DNA of 64,000 bases from Phalacrocorax aristotelis. Its lineage: Eukaryota; Chordata; Aves; Suliformes; Phalacrocoracidae. The stretch covers positions 11,297,401 through 11,361,400 of the forward strand of contig NC_134310.1 in assembly GCF_949628215.1 (NCBI RefSeq), given 5' to 3'. Made by a program: the position numbers and the translations under genes. Under the pieces are notes generated by a model. It did not search any database, was not told where the DNA came from, and saw nothing but the letters and a program-made list of their open reading frames with translations. The stretch's first letter is position 1, and each line of letters opens with the position of its first letter. Positions 48,996 through 60,151 of the stretch are shown piece by piece.

Positions 48996-49132
48996 ATGGC
49001 TAAACAGCTGCCTGCTGATGGGAAGTAGCAAATGAATTCCTTGTTTTGCTCTGCTTGCACACACAGCTTTGATTTACCCATTAAACTGTCTTTATCTCAA
49101 CCCAAAATTTTCCTACTTTTACCCTTCGAATT
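48993..49132 (+). repeat. LTR fragment at duplication junction
   Basis: The 3' part of a TGTCCTGG-family LTR (gaaatggctaaacagctgcc ... attaaactgtctttatctca), similar to 25757-25880 but with several substitutions. Its first three bases, GAA, are shared with copy B's last three. Confidence 0.82.
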
Positions 49133-49285
49133 CTTTCCAATTCTGACTGGATATAAGGAGAAAAAAAAAGTTCTCTACAAGGATAATTAAGCACCAGAAG
49201 AAGTTGCCCAAAGAGGTCATGGCATCGCTATCCTTGGAATTTTTCATGACTGAGCGATGGCAGTTTGAGAGTCAGACTGGATGGA
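49133..49285 (+). mobile_element. CR1 3'-region fragment
   Basis: ctgactggatataaggag... agttgcccaaagaggtcatgg resembles the CR1 C-terminal/3' UTR region, decayed. Confidence 0.65.
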
Positions 49286-50059
49286 GGGGGACTGTGACTA
49301 ATACCAACAAAGAGGGAACAGAGGCTGTGTTTTCGCATGCCTGCCATTATGTGCTCTAGTTTTAGAATCTGAAATGATAGAACTTGCAGAGGATATAAAA
49401 GCCTCTTTCTTCCTTTTTCCTCCACCATGATTTCTTCCCACAAACAGTCCAATTATGTACTCCCTGCAGGGATGGTGGCACCAGCTGATACTACACAAGG
49501 CTGAGTTTCACTCAGAGTAGAGAAGCAGAAGAAAGCCTATGTGCTGCTTTCCACTAAATCAGTCTTTCAGTAGTGTCCAAGTGTTATGATCCATTCTCTG
49601 CATTGAGTGAAAAATCTCTGCTAGTGCAGTGTATCCCTTCATTTAAGGCCACCAAACAAAGCATCTCGCAGGAGTCAGTTTTTACACAGGTGGAAAACAC
49701 ATAACCATGCCTTTTGGTATGTTTTAAAACTGATCATGGAACAACACACTGAGCTGCACTGCCAGCTCTGTATAAAGCCAAGAACCAGTCAGAGCTACAT
49801 CTCCATTGTATTGGAGGGGGAGATAAAAAGGGAATATGACCAGCATCCTTAAATTAAAAGGGGGGGGAGGTAAATTTGGAGAAAAACCTATTTGTCTGCA
49901 TTCAGCTCCTCAACTTAAATAGCCAATCTTTATTCCTTTATATTAGGAAATAGTGTATGCTTCATTTTTTTTTAATTAGGTTGGAAGCAAAGACGTTGTT
50001 TTGAAAATAATCCATAAGACTTTCATTTGCAAAATAATTTTTAAACATTAAAACATTAC
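49286..50059. other. PCGF3 intron sequence
   Basis: AT-rich, non-repetitive; contains the donor side of exon 50060-50197. Confidence 0.5.
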
Positions 50060-50197
50060 CTCATTAAAAGAAGAAAGGTTAAGTTTTTTAGCAATAAACT
50101 TCTTTAGATGCAAGACTGTTGCTTGTGCTGAGCAGCGGATCCATTTTCGTTTCAATCCACGTAATTTGCTGCTATTGCATTCCAAGCAGATGCTTAC
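50060..50197 (-). CDS. PCGF3: PCGF3 exon: RAWUL domain, first half
   Basis: A 138-bp (46-codon) exon with acceptor cctgaag|GTAAGC and donor AATGAG|GTAATG. It encodes VSICLECNSSKLRGLKRKW followed by a tract ending in LNLSSFNE, the start of the ubiquitin-like RAWUL domain that binds BCORL1/AUTS2-type partners in variant PRC1 complexes. It is phase 0 at both ends. Downstream the intron jumps 14.7 kb because copy B of the 12.96 kb duplication sits inside it. Confidence 0.93.
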
Positions 50198-50760
50198 CTT
50201 CAGGAAAAAGCAAACACAGTCAGGGCTAGTTGACAGAATTTTCTGCATTCCCCATTATGTAGTTCACATGCAGCATTTATTAGTCCAACAAAAAAGTGAA
50301 AAAGTAGAATACCAGTATTCTTTAAAGCTAAATGCATGCAGTGTCATTAAAAAAAAGGTTGTCTAGTATTTTGTCAGCTTACTGTTCAACTCAAAAATGA
50401 TCTGAACAAAAGTTCAAGGCAGAACTTTAGGGCTGTCTTGTTCCAGAGATTTATTCTAACTGCAAAGGTTACAACTAGTTCCAAAGAAGCCTAAGTCAAG
50501 GCCAAAGCGAGATATCTAATATGAAAACCTATCAGGACCCTGAGCTCATTCCCACCCCAGGGTTTGGTTGCCTGAGCTCAGGGCCAATTTTGATAAGCAG
50601 CTGTATGATCATGAAACTGTTGTGAAGAAAGAACTGTTTGAGAAAAAGCTTGAAGAATTTTCAGTGTGAACTCACTCTGCTCCACTTAGGAGCATCATTT
50701 AAGCTGAATCTCCCTCCCTTGGTTGGTCTCCCTGCATGAAATAAGTTGCAGCCATGCTCG
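50198..50760. other. PCGF3 intron sequence
   Basis: Acceptor side of exon 50060-50197, then unassigned sequence. Confidence 0.45.
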
Positions 50761-51030
50761 TGCCTGGCCTAGACCCTGACCCACAGATTAGACTTCCTGG
50801 CTTGACCTTGGACCTGCCTCATCACTAGGGACTTGGCTTGGTGATCACTGGACTGTGTATGACCTTGGTTACTATCATCTCTGGACCTGACTTCAACTTG
50901 CTGATTTCACTTTCTGGTTTAACCTTGGACCTGCCTCATCACTAAAGGTTTACCTGGTGATCACTGGACTATGGCTGAATCTGGTCACTGTCACCAGAGT
51001 TGCTATGCCCTCCTTATTCAGATACTGTGG
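50761..51030 (+). repeat. ~117-bp-period degenerate repeat in PCGF3 intron
   Basis: Two units beginning ctggcttgaccttggacctg (50797) and ctggtttaaccttggacctg (50914), each followed by cctcatcact and ...ggtgatcactggact. The reverse complement resembles 27190-27400. Confidence 0.6.
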
Positions 51031-51962
51031 GACTGCAACCTTTGTTGGTGAGGACAGTGCCCTGCCTGCCTTGCTGTCACTCTCAGCTTGCCTGCCCCTA
51101 TGGAGCAGCAGCCTGCCTTTGCTACTCCCTGACAAAACCATTATCACTTTTTAATGACTATTTCTAATCCAACCTCTGAATCCAGTAACATAGTTTAATA
51201 TTTAAGGCATGTTTTAAAATACTATTTTGAACTTTAAAATTTACTGATGCAGATGATGAAACAAAATTTTTAAAGTTCAAAAGATTATATGGGAAAAAAT
51301 GGCCTTTTGATCTCTGTGCTTCAATTCCCTCTTCTCAATTATCTATTTTCTTTATTTAGTCTAAGCTCTTTAGGATAAGTTTTATTCTGTGCACTTAAAT
51401 GATTAGGTACAAAGCACAATCTATCTGAATACTGCCATTGTACTATCATTAAATGGAAAATTAATCCAAATTTAATTTACTTTGGACACAGTTAGCAGGA
51501 AAACATGAAGGCAGTGACTTGTGTATTCCAATAGCAAGTTTCATACTCAAACAGGTTTTATGTTTAAAATTTGACACTAAATAGTAAGTAAAAAAAGACT
51601 TTACGTTCTAATTATTGAAACATATTCAGTCCTGATGCACCGGAGTGGCATGTGAGTAGACTCTCAGATAAAGGGCCCAAATGACTTGAAATCTAGTTGA
51701 GATGAAAGCCAACACAGAGTTTAGCCAATACTCAGGAAACTCAGAAATAGTTACAACTATCAAACTCTAATGACATTCTCAAAACCAAATTTCTCCACAG
51801 CTACCTAAATAAAAAAGATGAAGCTCAAGTTTACACAAAAGCATGGGAGAACACTGTATCTTGTCTCTGTCAGAGGGAAAAAAGTTTACAAAGAAAAATG
51901 ATCATTTAAAGCGGAAATACAAAATAAAACTAAGAAATGCCCTATATAAGAAGTAAGCACAC

Positions 51963-52051
51963 CTGTTCATCACTTCGATGATAGTCATTATCTTCTTCCT
52001 GTTTTTCTTCAGAAGTTTCTTTGTTTGAATTTTCATCTGGTTTAGTTTCAC
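51963..52051 (-). CDS. PCGF3: PCGF3 exon: acidic linker
   Basis: An 89-bp exon with acceptor ccaaaag|GTGAAAC and donor GAACAG|GTGTGC. It encodes a Glu/Asp/Lys-rich low-complexity linker ending in DNDYHRSDEQ. The acidic part is the least conserved section of the family; the DYHRSDEQ end is recognisably PCGF3. The phase is consistent on both sides. Confidence 0.91.
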
Positions 52052-52811
52052 CTTTTGGAAGAAAGCAGAGCATTACAATAATTAAATTAGACTTATCAGA
52101 TGACAGTTAATCCTGAAACAAAGTCAAGACTATAAGCAACTGTGGTTTTTTTGCTTGGGTTTGGTTTTTTAAGTAATTAGGCTTGTCAGAGCATAATCAG
52201 CTTCTCTTCTAGCCAGGAAAAAAAGTTGGAAAGCAGCTTTATTCTTGACAGCAGAGATGTGGACACTAATCCAAAGCTTCCCAAAAAATCAGTTCAAGAC
52301 ACCTTGCTAAAAATTTGTCAGGGCTCATTCACTATTCTGTAAAACTGATATGCTCTCCTGGCAGTCAGAAATTTGAGAATCCTTTTGCCCTTGGATAAAT
52401 ACACACACGCGTACATTTAAAATATAACCACCACACCATTTCTACCACAAAATTTACACTTAATAGCAGCAGTTTCTGAAGTTAATGCAATTCAGGACTG
52501 GGATAAAAAGTAACCTTTTCGCATCACAGAGTTCCCACTGAAGATCATCACCAGGAACACATTACAGCCAGCTAAAAGAACACATTCTATGAACTGTGAT
52601 GCAAAACAATACTGCGCTTAGATGCTGAATTCAAACTGGTGAATTCTTGTATATAGTCCAATACATAAGCACAAGCAAGCCTTGTACAATATTATACAAT
52701 TATGAGTGCTAATAAATATTAGCTAGACACCTACCTCTGACAGATCCTTTCAGCAGCTTAATGGCAGTCTGTGCCCCCACCCCAAGACAGAATAAACAAA
52801 AGACCATTTAC
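52052..52811. other. PCGF3 intron
   Basis: A 760-bp AT-rich intron; nothing else recognised. Confidence 0.6.
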
Positions 52812-52922
52812 CATTGCGGTGTGAATCTAGATGTTGCTTTGCAGAGCATGTCTCCCCTTTGATGTCCCCTGGTACTTCCATACCCAATTTGTGATAGAAT
52901 TCCCTCTGCTTTTTCATTTCCG
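52812..52922 (-). CDS. PCGF3: PCGF3 exon: linker start
   Basis: A 111-bp exon; acceptor aaacag|CGGAAATG, donor AATG|GTAAAT. It encodes EMKKQREFYHKLGMEVPGD and then a tract ending in LDSHRN. The phase matches the single base left by the upstream exon (G|CG = Ala) and leaves one base for the downstream exon. The EFYHKLG motif is typical of PCGF3/5. The region links RING and RAWUL domains. Confidence 0.92.
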
Positions 52923-53984
52923 CTGTTTAAAATTGTGAATATTAGTTATGTAATAATGTTCTAGCACAATATTTATCAAGATATTCCAAAACCCTCCTCT
53001 GTTTTGTAAAAAAAGCTTGTCAGGCAGGAAGCGGCATTAACACTTTTTGCTACTTCTCTACTCTTGCTGCCATAATAGAGTTACCCCAGATCTTATTCTT
53101 GAGAGGCAGAATACTACCAAGTCATTTGCAGAGCTATTAGTACACCATTCTGTTATTACACATAAAATAAAATTTAAATACTATACCATACTTTGTGGTT
53201 TTTCCCCTTCAATATTTCTATCAAAACATTGGTTTTGAATTTTTATCTGTATTTCTGATTTTCAATATCGTAGAAAAAATGTTAAAATAATCTCTTTACC
53301 TAAACTTGCTTATAAATGTCCAATAATGTCCTCACTTGACAGCTTAATTGGATTGAAATATTCTACTTAAATAAAAGTAGCAACACACCACTGAAAAATA
53401 ATACTGAACAATTATTATAAAGCATTCCTTTAGTTCAACAGATTCATTATCAAAGTAGATTGTAAGAACACAAATGCAAAGGTACTTGTTAGCAAAGGAT
53501 TTAAGTACATCTTAGGAGAAGAAAAATTCACTGAAACTAAAAGTTATGCTACGTCAGTATTCCACTTCTGAGAACTCTGCAAAGCTGTCAAAAAAGACAT
53601 GAATATGTATAGTTTATTAAAGAAGAACGTATGCAAATTATAGAATGCCAACATTAAAAAGTTGTAGTGCTATTTAGGTTTACATAATGTTACTTTTCCC
53701 CAAAATAACACCAGCATTTTAATTTCTGAAGTTTTTTCAGTAATATTGCTAGTACAATTCTAAAATTAAATAAAGCTCTGAAGTGTAGCAGAAAAGTAGT
53801 GTTAGAACCTGAACAAGTGAAGATGGCATTTTTCATCCCCCCCTGAACATTTTCCTCACTTCCTCTTTTTGTTAATGTGAAGGAACTATGTGTAAATCAG
53901 TACACGTGTACATTCAGTCCTATGTGTAAATACAACAGTACAATTTGTAAATTCAGTAAAAATAGGTCATACCAGAAAACTTAC
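52923..53984. other. PCGF3 intron
   Basis: A 1062-bp AT-rich intron; nothing else recognised. Confidence 0.6.
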
Positions 53985-54040
53985 CTTCTTGGAGGCCTGG
54001 CACAAGTTTGTAAACAATATCTTGCATTGTTCTATCATGA
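53985..54040 (-). CDS. PCGF3: PCGF3 exon: HDRTMQDIVYKLVPGLQE
   Basis: A 56-bp exon with acceptor ctag|TCATGATAGA and donor GAAG|GTAAGT on the minus strand. It completes the split Gly codon of the previous exon, encodes HDRTMQDIVYKLVPGLQE and leaves one base for the next exon. This is the helix directly C-terminal of the RING in PCGF proteins. Identity is essentially complete with the vertebrate protein as I know it. Confidence 0.92.
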
Positions 54041-56465
54041 CTAGCGGGGGGGAAAAAATTGAAGGTTTAAATTAGCCATCTTGATTCAAACCATTCCTCT
54101 TAAAGAGATTCAGTATTAAATCAACTCTACAAACCTCTAAAGTCTTCTAAGAAATAAAAATATTTATCTTGGATAACCGAAATATCAAACATGAGATAAC
54201 AGTAACAAGAAAGGAATGCAGATAAGGTTCAGGCTAAGACAAGAACTGACAAAAGTTAAACTGAAAAAAGTTTAACAGAAATGCTAGCAAGGATGCTAGG
54301 AAGGATGGTCTTTACAATGCAAAGGATGACATCCTGTGAGAGATGCCATATACCTGCATGTGTATCAGTAACATAACTCTCAAAATTCCTTGACAATTAT
54401 AACAAAAGCATTTTTATTTTCTATTTCTAGACACTAGACACTTTTCTGTTTCTAGAAACTAGACTGTTTCTTATCCCTTTTAATTAATCTTTCATGTTGC
54501 TAGGTTGTTCAGTTATCCATACTGGGATTTTAAAAAAAACGTGAGGAAAAAAAGCCTATAGGGGAAAAAAAATAAGAGAACAAAGGAAAGAAAACTTGCA
54601 TTTGCTCTTATAATCCAACATCTTACTCAAGAGAAACATCATGTAGTTCAGAATCCCATCTAGCTAAAAAGGGTGGAACAAAACAAGACAGACTGATCCA
54701 GCACATAAGGAAAAAAATGATGGGGAAGGACTGGTTAAGATAATAAACACTGATGTTTTCACCTACAAGATGCCATTTCCTAGATTACTCTGAAACAAGT
54801 CATTGCCTGAAAGGACCAGAACATTACCCTGACTTCCAAACTATAAATAAAAACCAATAGAAGCTAAAATGTCAGCCTCAGCTGCTACTGGGGCATTAAC
54901 CCCACAAGAGTTTACAATACCAAACTCCAGCTTTGACTCTCAGGTTAGGATTTTTAAATGTCATTTACAGGTTGCAGGAACATCTCCAAAAACATTTAAA
55001 CCTAAATGAATTATTTTAGCCACCAGCATGAGAGCAGAGGTGAGAATTTAACAGCATTCTTAATAATGAAACATGAGATGTGTTTTACCTATTCCCCAGA
55101 TGGATGGGGATGAATTAGATCACAGATTCTTGCAACTAAGGAATAATACAAAGGTCCTCCCTATTAATTATCTATTAAAGAAACCACAGACTTCCAAAAG
55201 CAGGTTGGACAAAGGCTATCTGTTTTGATCTTTAAGAGGCAGTATTTTGTAACTAGCTCAGGAAAATACTTCTCTAGGAGGGCATCTTCATTTTTCAAAG
55301 CAGTAGAGAAAAGAACCTAGACTGAAGAAGGGGATCAATTTTTAAAAAGACATAATACTGTGCATTCAGTGTCCACAAACAACTGTCAAATCCGCTTCTA
55401 ACTACTCAATTTGAGGCTATGCTCCCAAGACTCTCTTAGCATTGAAAACAGGCTTCTGAACCAATACACAGATGTATTCCTGTAGTTTCACAGATGACAA
55501 CCATCTTGTCTTATGTGCCATTTGTTTCTTCTTGCCTACTGGCATGGATTTATCGTTACTGCTTTGTCATATCTCAAAATACACTCTAGTACAGTCTCTA
55601 CATCATTCTTGGAAGGTATAAGAAGAACCTATCCTATTTCTGACTTCGAAGGGGACTCAGTTTTGCACAGTTCAGAAAGTTTTTATAGGACATGCACAAT
55701 TCTCAGTGAAAGTGGAGAAAGAATCAAATTCATTTTCTTTAGCCACTTCTTCAAAAGCTGCACTAGAACCGAGACATGCAAATTTGATGCAGTGCCACAA
55801 ACGAAAAGAAACTTTGCATGGAGGTAGACAAGAGTCTACACAACATACAGCAGCTATTGTGAACATACCGTCTCAATACATCTCTATCAATGAAAGTTGC
55901 TAAGGTACAAACCTCTAGTGCAGATCTGGCCAAGTCAGGTGGTATAAACATTTGGCTGATACCTTTGAAATTTTTAAAAAGAGGAAACCATTGAAGAAAA
56001 AGAAAGGTAATGTACAAATAAACAGAAAATACACTGAAAAAGAAGGAAATTATGGTACAATACACCATTCATTTTAGGTCACACAGTAAGGGAGCCTTGT
56101 ATGGGAATGGAAAAAAGTAGGCACAAATCTTTCAGAGGCTGTTCCATTCAAGATGCTGAAGTCGCTACTCTAACATTTCTGCTACCACCTTTCTCATCTG
56201 CACCTATGAAATCAACAGTTCTTTGAAAGACTAAATCAACAATAATGCTGTGTATTTGCAAAGTCTTTGAACACACCCTCTCATTCACTGAAAACCACTG
56301 TTCAACTGCCAGTCATTGTTCTGAAAATTTAATACAAGTGTAATTCATGTAGATGTTCCATACATGCAACATCTATCATCTAGGCATACAAAATAGGAAG
56401 TGACTAAATCTCATTAAACTTCACTCAGGAATTAAACAGTAAAGTCTATTGTGTTTGTCCAATTC
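54041..56465. other. PCGF3 intron, upstream part
   Basis: AT-rich intron sequence. A 104-codon + strand frame at 55513-55827 has no recognisable homology and is likely chance. Confidence 0.5.
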
Positions 56466-56912
56466 AAGAGAAAAGAGCTATGAAGATGATCAGGGGGCTG
56501 GAGCATCTCTCTTATGAAGAAAGGCTGAGATACCTGGATTTGTTTAACCTGGACAAGAGAAGACTGAGGGGGGGATCTTATCAATGCTTATAAATATCTA
56601 AAGGGTAGGTGTCAAGAGGGTGGGGCCAGACTCTTTTCAGTTGTGCCCAATGAAAGGACAAGGGGCAATGGGCACAAGCTGGAACACAGGAAGTTCCACC
56701 TAAACATGAGAAAAAAACTTCTTTCCTGTGAGGGTGACAGAGCACTGGAACAGGCTGCCCAGAGAGGCTGTGGAGTCTCCTTCCCTGGAGACATTCAAAA
56801 CCTGCCTGGACATGGTCCTGTGCCCCCTACTCTAGGTGTACCTGCTCAAGCATGGGGGTTGGATGAGATGATCTCTAGAGGTCCCTTCCAGCCCCTACCA
56901 TTCTGTGATTTC
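56466..56912 (+). mobile_element. CR1 LINE 3' fragment in PCGF3 intron
   Basis: The sense strand reads atgaagatgatcagggggctgg through the CR1 C-terminus ([20 protein letters not shown]) to a tail ending ccattctgtgattt. It is antisense to PCGF3. Confidence 0.88.
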
Positions 56913-57119
56913 TTTCAAAAGAATTGCAAATTCACAGCAGAATTCAATACCTTACCTTTTCTATATAAATCGTCTATCTTCTAATCAAGCTTCTTTATAT
57001 ATATTTAAAATATTGATAAGCAAATTACAAAATGTAGAGAGAAATTGTGCTGTATTTGAGAGGTTTTTACAGCCCAGAGAGTAGCTAGTTGTACTTTTCC
57101 TTTCCTACTGCATACTTAC

Positions 57120-57216
57120 CCGATATACTGTAATGGATGGCTCTGGTGTATAACAATCCGACATGTTGGACAGGTGTTGTTTTCCTCCAAATACTTCACC
57201 AAGCAGCTTCTACAGA
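57120..57216 (-). CDS. PCGF3: PCGF3 exon: second half of RING finger
   Basis: On the minus strand an acceptor (...ttattag) precedes codons reading CRSCLVKYLEENN, then CPTC and ...HPLQYIG, and the exon ends at a GG|GTAAGT donor. CRSC and CPTC are zinc-ligand pairs of the C3HC4 RING of PCGF proteins; the LVKYLEENNTC stretch is diagnostic for PCGF3 within the family. The exon is 97 bp. It begins with the last two bases of a split Phe codon, so an upstream coding exon is required; none was found between 57217 and 64000. The RING contacts RING1A/B in the PRC1 E3 ligase. Confidence 0.93.
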
Positions 57217-57730
57217 CTAATAAGAACATTAATAATTTAAAAGAAATAAAACAAGACATAGTTTGAAGACACTTGTGAGGTCGCCAGGGCTATGAGTGGG
57301 TTTCTGACACCCTTGGGATGTGCCTGTGGAGGGACCAGCCAGCAGACCACAGGTCTTGCAAGAGGGGCGAGCAAGAGTTGGGTGGTGCTGGTGGTCTCCA
57401 TGGCCAGTTCAAAGCCCGGGAAGCCACATATAACTGGCACCTAGAGAGCGCTAACGGCCAAGAGTGTGGCATCAGCTGGGAGTGGTGTTGGGAGTTTGCA
57501 TGAAAAAGGCAGGCAGTCTGTCAGCTGTTGGGCTGCTCCCTGCTCTGCTCACCTACAGGCTTAGGCTGCAGCCCTGACGGTCACCCGAACTAACTGGTGG
57601 CTGCACAAGCCTACCCAGAAACTTGAGGTCTCGAGGGAATTAGAATTAGAAAGATGACATCTTTCAAAAGAATTACTATTCTATAAGTAAGTGTGCCGGG
57701 TTTGTTTTTTTTTTTTTTTTTTCTGAGAAC
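57217..57730. other. GC-rich block and T18 tract upstream of CR1 ORF1
   Basis: 57270-57630 is clearly GC-richer than its flanks; a (T)18 run lies at about 57705-57722. It may be the CR1 5' UTR or a separate insertion; not recognised. Confidence 0.35.
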
Positions 57731-57742
57731 TATAAGGAGACT

Positions 57743-58876
57743 GTGACCTGCCGAAAGAAAACAGTGTCCACCCGCCACAACTGCAAGGCTGAGGCTGAAA
57801 CCCAAACAGAAACACTACAGCTTACCTATGCTGATGTCTCCACCCAAACAGACCTCCCAAGGACTGAAATAGCTGTCCAGACCTCAGGTTGCATGGAACT
57901 GCAGTGCCTGGAAGTACCCCTAATACCTGAAGGCAGCGGTGGGTGTCATAGCTGCAAGTGTGCCCAGCTAGAACTCCTCAAACAAGTAGCTATGTTACAA
58001 GAGGCGCTCAACAGGCAGCACAGTATCCAGGAATGTGAGTAGGAGATCAATACATGGTATCGTGCGCTGTCCCAGGCCGAGCAACAGCCCAGCCTTAAGG
58101 CTGTGCAAGGGGAAGGTAAGCCTGAATACAGCCTCAAGCTGACTGACACAAGAAACTCACAAGACGAAGGAGACTGGACCCTTGTCTCTGCTTGGGGCAG
58201 AAGGAAGAACCTTCCCCCTTCCCCTAAAGTGCCCCTGCATAACAGAGACGACACTCTGGGGTTGGAGAAGGAAGCGCATGTGAGTAACAGACAGGATTCA
58301 GGAAAAGCTGACCATGCAAAGTTGATCCAACCATCCACCCACATTAGAACCAGTGCCACCAGAAAAGCACATAAAGTATTAGTAAATGGAGACTCCTTAC
58401 TGAGAGGCACTGAAGCACCCATTTGCTGTCCAGACAATGTCTCTAGAGAAGTTTGCTGCCTACCAGGAGCTCACATTTGTGACGTCACTGAGAGGCTGCT
58501 GAGCCTAGTGAACCCTACAGATTATCATCCGCTACTACTATTCCATGTAGGTTCCAATGATACTGCAATGAGGCAACTCAGAACCATCAAAAGAGACTAT
58601 ATGTCCCTCGGAGCAATGTTTAAAGGATCTGGAGCACCAGTGGTGTTCTCTGTTTTCCCAGGCAGAGGAAGGAGTTTAGGAAGGAGGAGCCAAATTGAAC
58701 AGGTGAATGCCTGGCTGTTTGGCTGGTGCCATACTCAAGGTTTTGGCTTCTATGATCATGGATCTGCTTTTGAGAAGCTGGGTCTCTTGGGAGCTGATGG
58801 GATTCACCTGACCAAGTGGGGCAAGAGGGTCTTTACCAACAAGCTTGCCAGACTTACAAGGAGAGCTTTAAACTAG
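57743..58876 (+). pseudogene. CR1 ORF1 with SGNH-esterase domain, one in-frame stop
   Basis: One frame of 378 codons broken only by TAG at 58040-58042. The N-terminal part has the CR1 ORF1 Cys/Thr-rich pattern (STQTDLPRTEIAVQTSGC; GCHSCKCAQLELLKQ, a coiled-coil start). 58103-58876 carries the esterase: GDS (nucleophile Ser) at residues 96-98, GSND at 150-153 and DGIH (Asp/His pair) at 232-235, counted from the Met at 58103. ORF1 esterase is thought to act in RNP/membrane association of CR1-clade elements. Confidence 0.88.
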
Positions 58877-58973
58877 ATTTAGTGAAATGCCTCAAAGGAA
58901 TTAGGGCATGTTCCTCTAAAAAGTGACAAGATAGGTAGCCCAACTGAAATTCCTCTATACCAATGCACGCAGC

Positions 58974-59579
58974 ATGGGTAACAAAGAGAAGGAGCTGGAA
59001 GCCACTGTGCAGCTAGAAAGCTGTGATCTAATCGCTATTGCTAAAACACGGTGGGACGAATTGCATGACTGGAGTGCTGCAATTGATGGCTATAAGCTGT
59101 TCAGAAGGGACATGCAAGGAAGGAGAGGTAGGGGTGTTGCTTTCTATGTAAAAGAATGGACTGACTGCACAGAGCTGTCTTTGAAAAACAGCGATGAACA
59201 GGTTAAGAGCTTATGGGTAAAAACTAGGGGCCAAGTCAACAAAGGAAACCTCGTGGCTGGTGTTTACTACAGACCGCCCACTCAAGGGGAGCCTGTTGAA
59301 GTGTTCTTACTTCAACTACAGGAAGCATCACACTTGCAGGCCCTGATCCAGCTGGGGGACTTAAATCACCCTGACATCTGCTGGAAAAGCAGCACAGCAA
59401 GCTCTAAGTGGTCCAGGAGACTCTTGGTGTCCATCAAGGATAATTTCTTAATCCAGGTGAGAGACAGCCCAACCAGAGGAGAAGAGCTACTGGACCTCTT
59501 GCTCACCAACAGAGATCAACTAATTAGAGAGGTCAAGATACAATTTTGTATCAGGAATACAATTTTGTATCAGGAATAG
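58974..59579 (+). pseudogene. CR1 ORF2 endonuclease domain, truncated by insertion
   Basis: Encodes an AP-like endonuclease: DLIAIAKTRWDELHDWSAAI (the ETWW-type box has mutated to KTRW, with the usual Glu position now Lys), VAGVYYRPPTQGE and LGDLNHPDICWKS. After [10 protein letters not shown] it runs into the inner CR1 insertion and stops; the domain resumes at 60157. Confidence 0.87.
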
Positions 59580-60151
59580 TGTGGCCAGCAGGACTAGGGA
59601 AGTGTTTGTCCCCCTGTACTCGTCATTGGTGAGCCCACACCTTGAACACTGTGTCCAGTTTTGGGCCCCTCAGTACAAGAAGGACACTGAGTTGCTGGAA
59701 TGTGTCCAGAGAAGGGCAATGAAGCTGGTGAAGGGTCTGGAGAACAGGTCTTATGAGGAGAGGTTGATGGAACTGGGGTTGTTTAGTCTGGAGAAGAGGA
59801 GGCTGAGGGGAGACCTTATTGCTCTCTACAATTACCTGAGAGGAGGTTGTAGCGAGGTGGATGTTGGTCTCTTCTCCCAAGTTACTAGTGATAGAATGAG
59901 AGGAAACTGCTTCAAGCTGCATCAGGGGAGGTTTAGATTGGATATTAGGAAAAATTTCTTCACTGAAAGAGTGGTCAGGCATTAGAACAGACTGCCCAGA
60001 GAGGTGGTGGAGTCACCATCCCTGGAGGTGTTCAAAAAACATGTAGACGTGGCAATTCAGGGCATGGTTTACGAGGCATGGTGGTGTTGGGTTGACAGTT
60101 GCACTTGATTATCCTAGAGGTCTTTTCCAACCTTAATGATTCTATGATTCT
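59540..60151 (+). mobile_element. CR1 LINE inserted into CR1 (AAGAT duplication)
   Basis: A 5'-truncated CR1 C-terminus (59581-59985 open: [20 protein letters not shown] ... FFTERVVRH) with 3' tail attctatgattct. Flanked by AAGAT at 59535-59539 and 60152-60156; the host CR1 reads through in register when the insert is ignored. It begins with a 19-bp tandem duplication (59540-59558, 59559-59577). Confidence 0.88.

Larger units (their letters stand above)
14216..57216 (-). other. PCGF3: PCGF3 gene span (exons visible in window)
   Basis: Seven coding exons on the minus strand spell, in order, the second half of a RING finger, a linker and a C-terminal RAWUL (ubiquitin-like) domain matching vertebrate PCGF3. 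PCGF3 is a subunit of a variant Polycomb repressive complex 1 (PRC1.3), pairing with RING1A/B to monoubiquitinate histone H2A in the nucleus. The visible exons give 205 codons plus stop; the family protein is about 240 residues, so only about the first 37 residues are missing. All six introns have GT donors and AG acceptors: 3079, 1062, 760, 1765, 14680 and 21035 bp. The last two are inflated by CR1, ERV and segmental-duplication sequence. No exon carries a stop or frameshift, so I infer a functional gene, although a paralogous or sex-linked copy cannot be excluded from this window. Confidence 0.93.

Noticed and set aside
55513..55827. 104-codon + strand ORF in a PCGF3 intron
   Set aside because: No recognisable domain, AT-rich surroundings, overlapping frames on the other strand; likely chance.
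57690..57760. T18 tract before an ORF, suggesting a processed pseudogene or poly(A) retrocopy
   Set aside because: The ORF is CR1 ORF1 and runs away from the T-run on the same strand, so it is not a reverse-transcribed poly(A) tail of that ORF.
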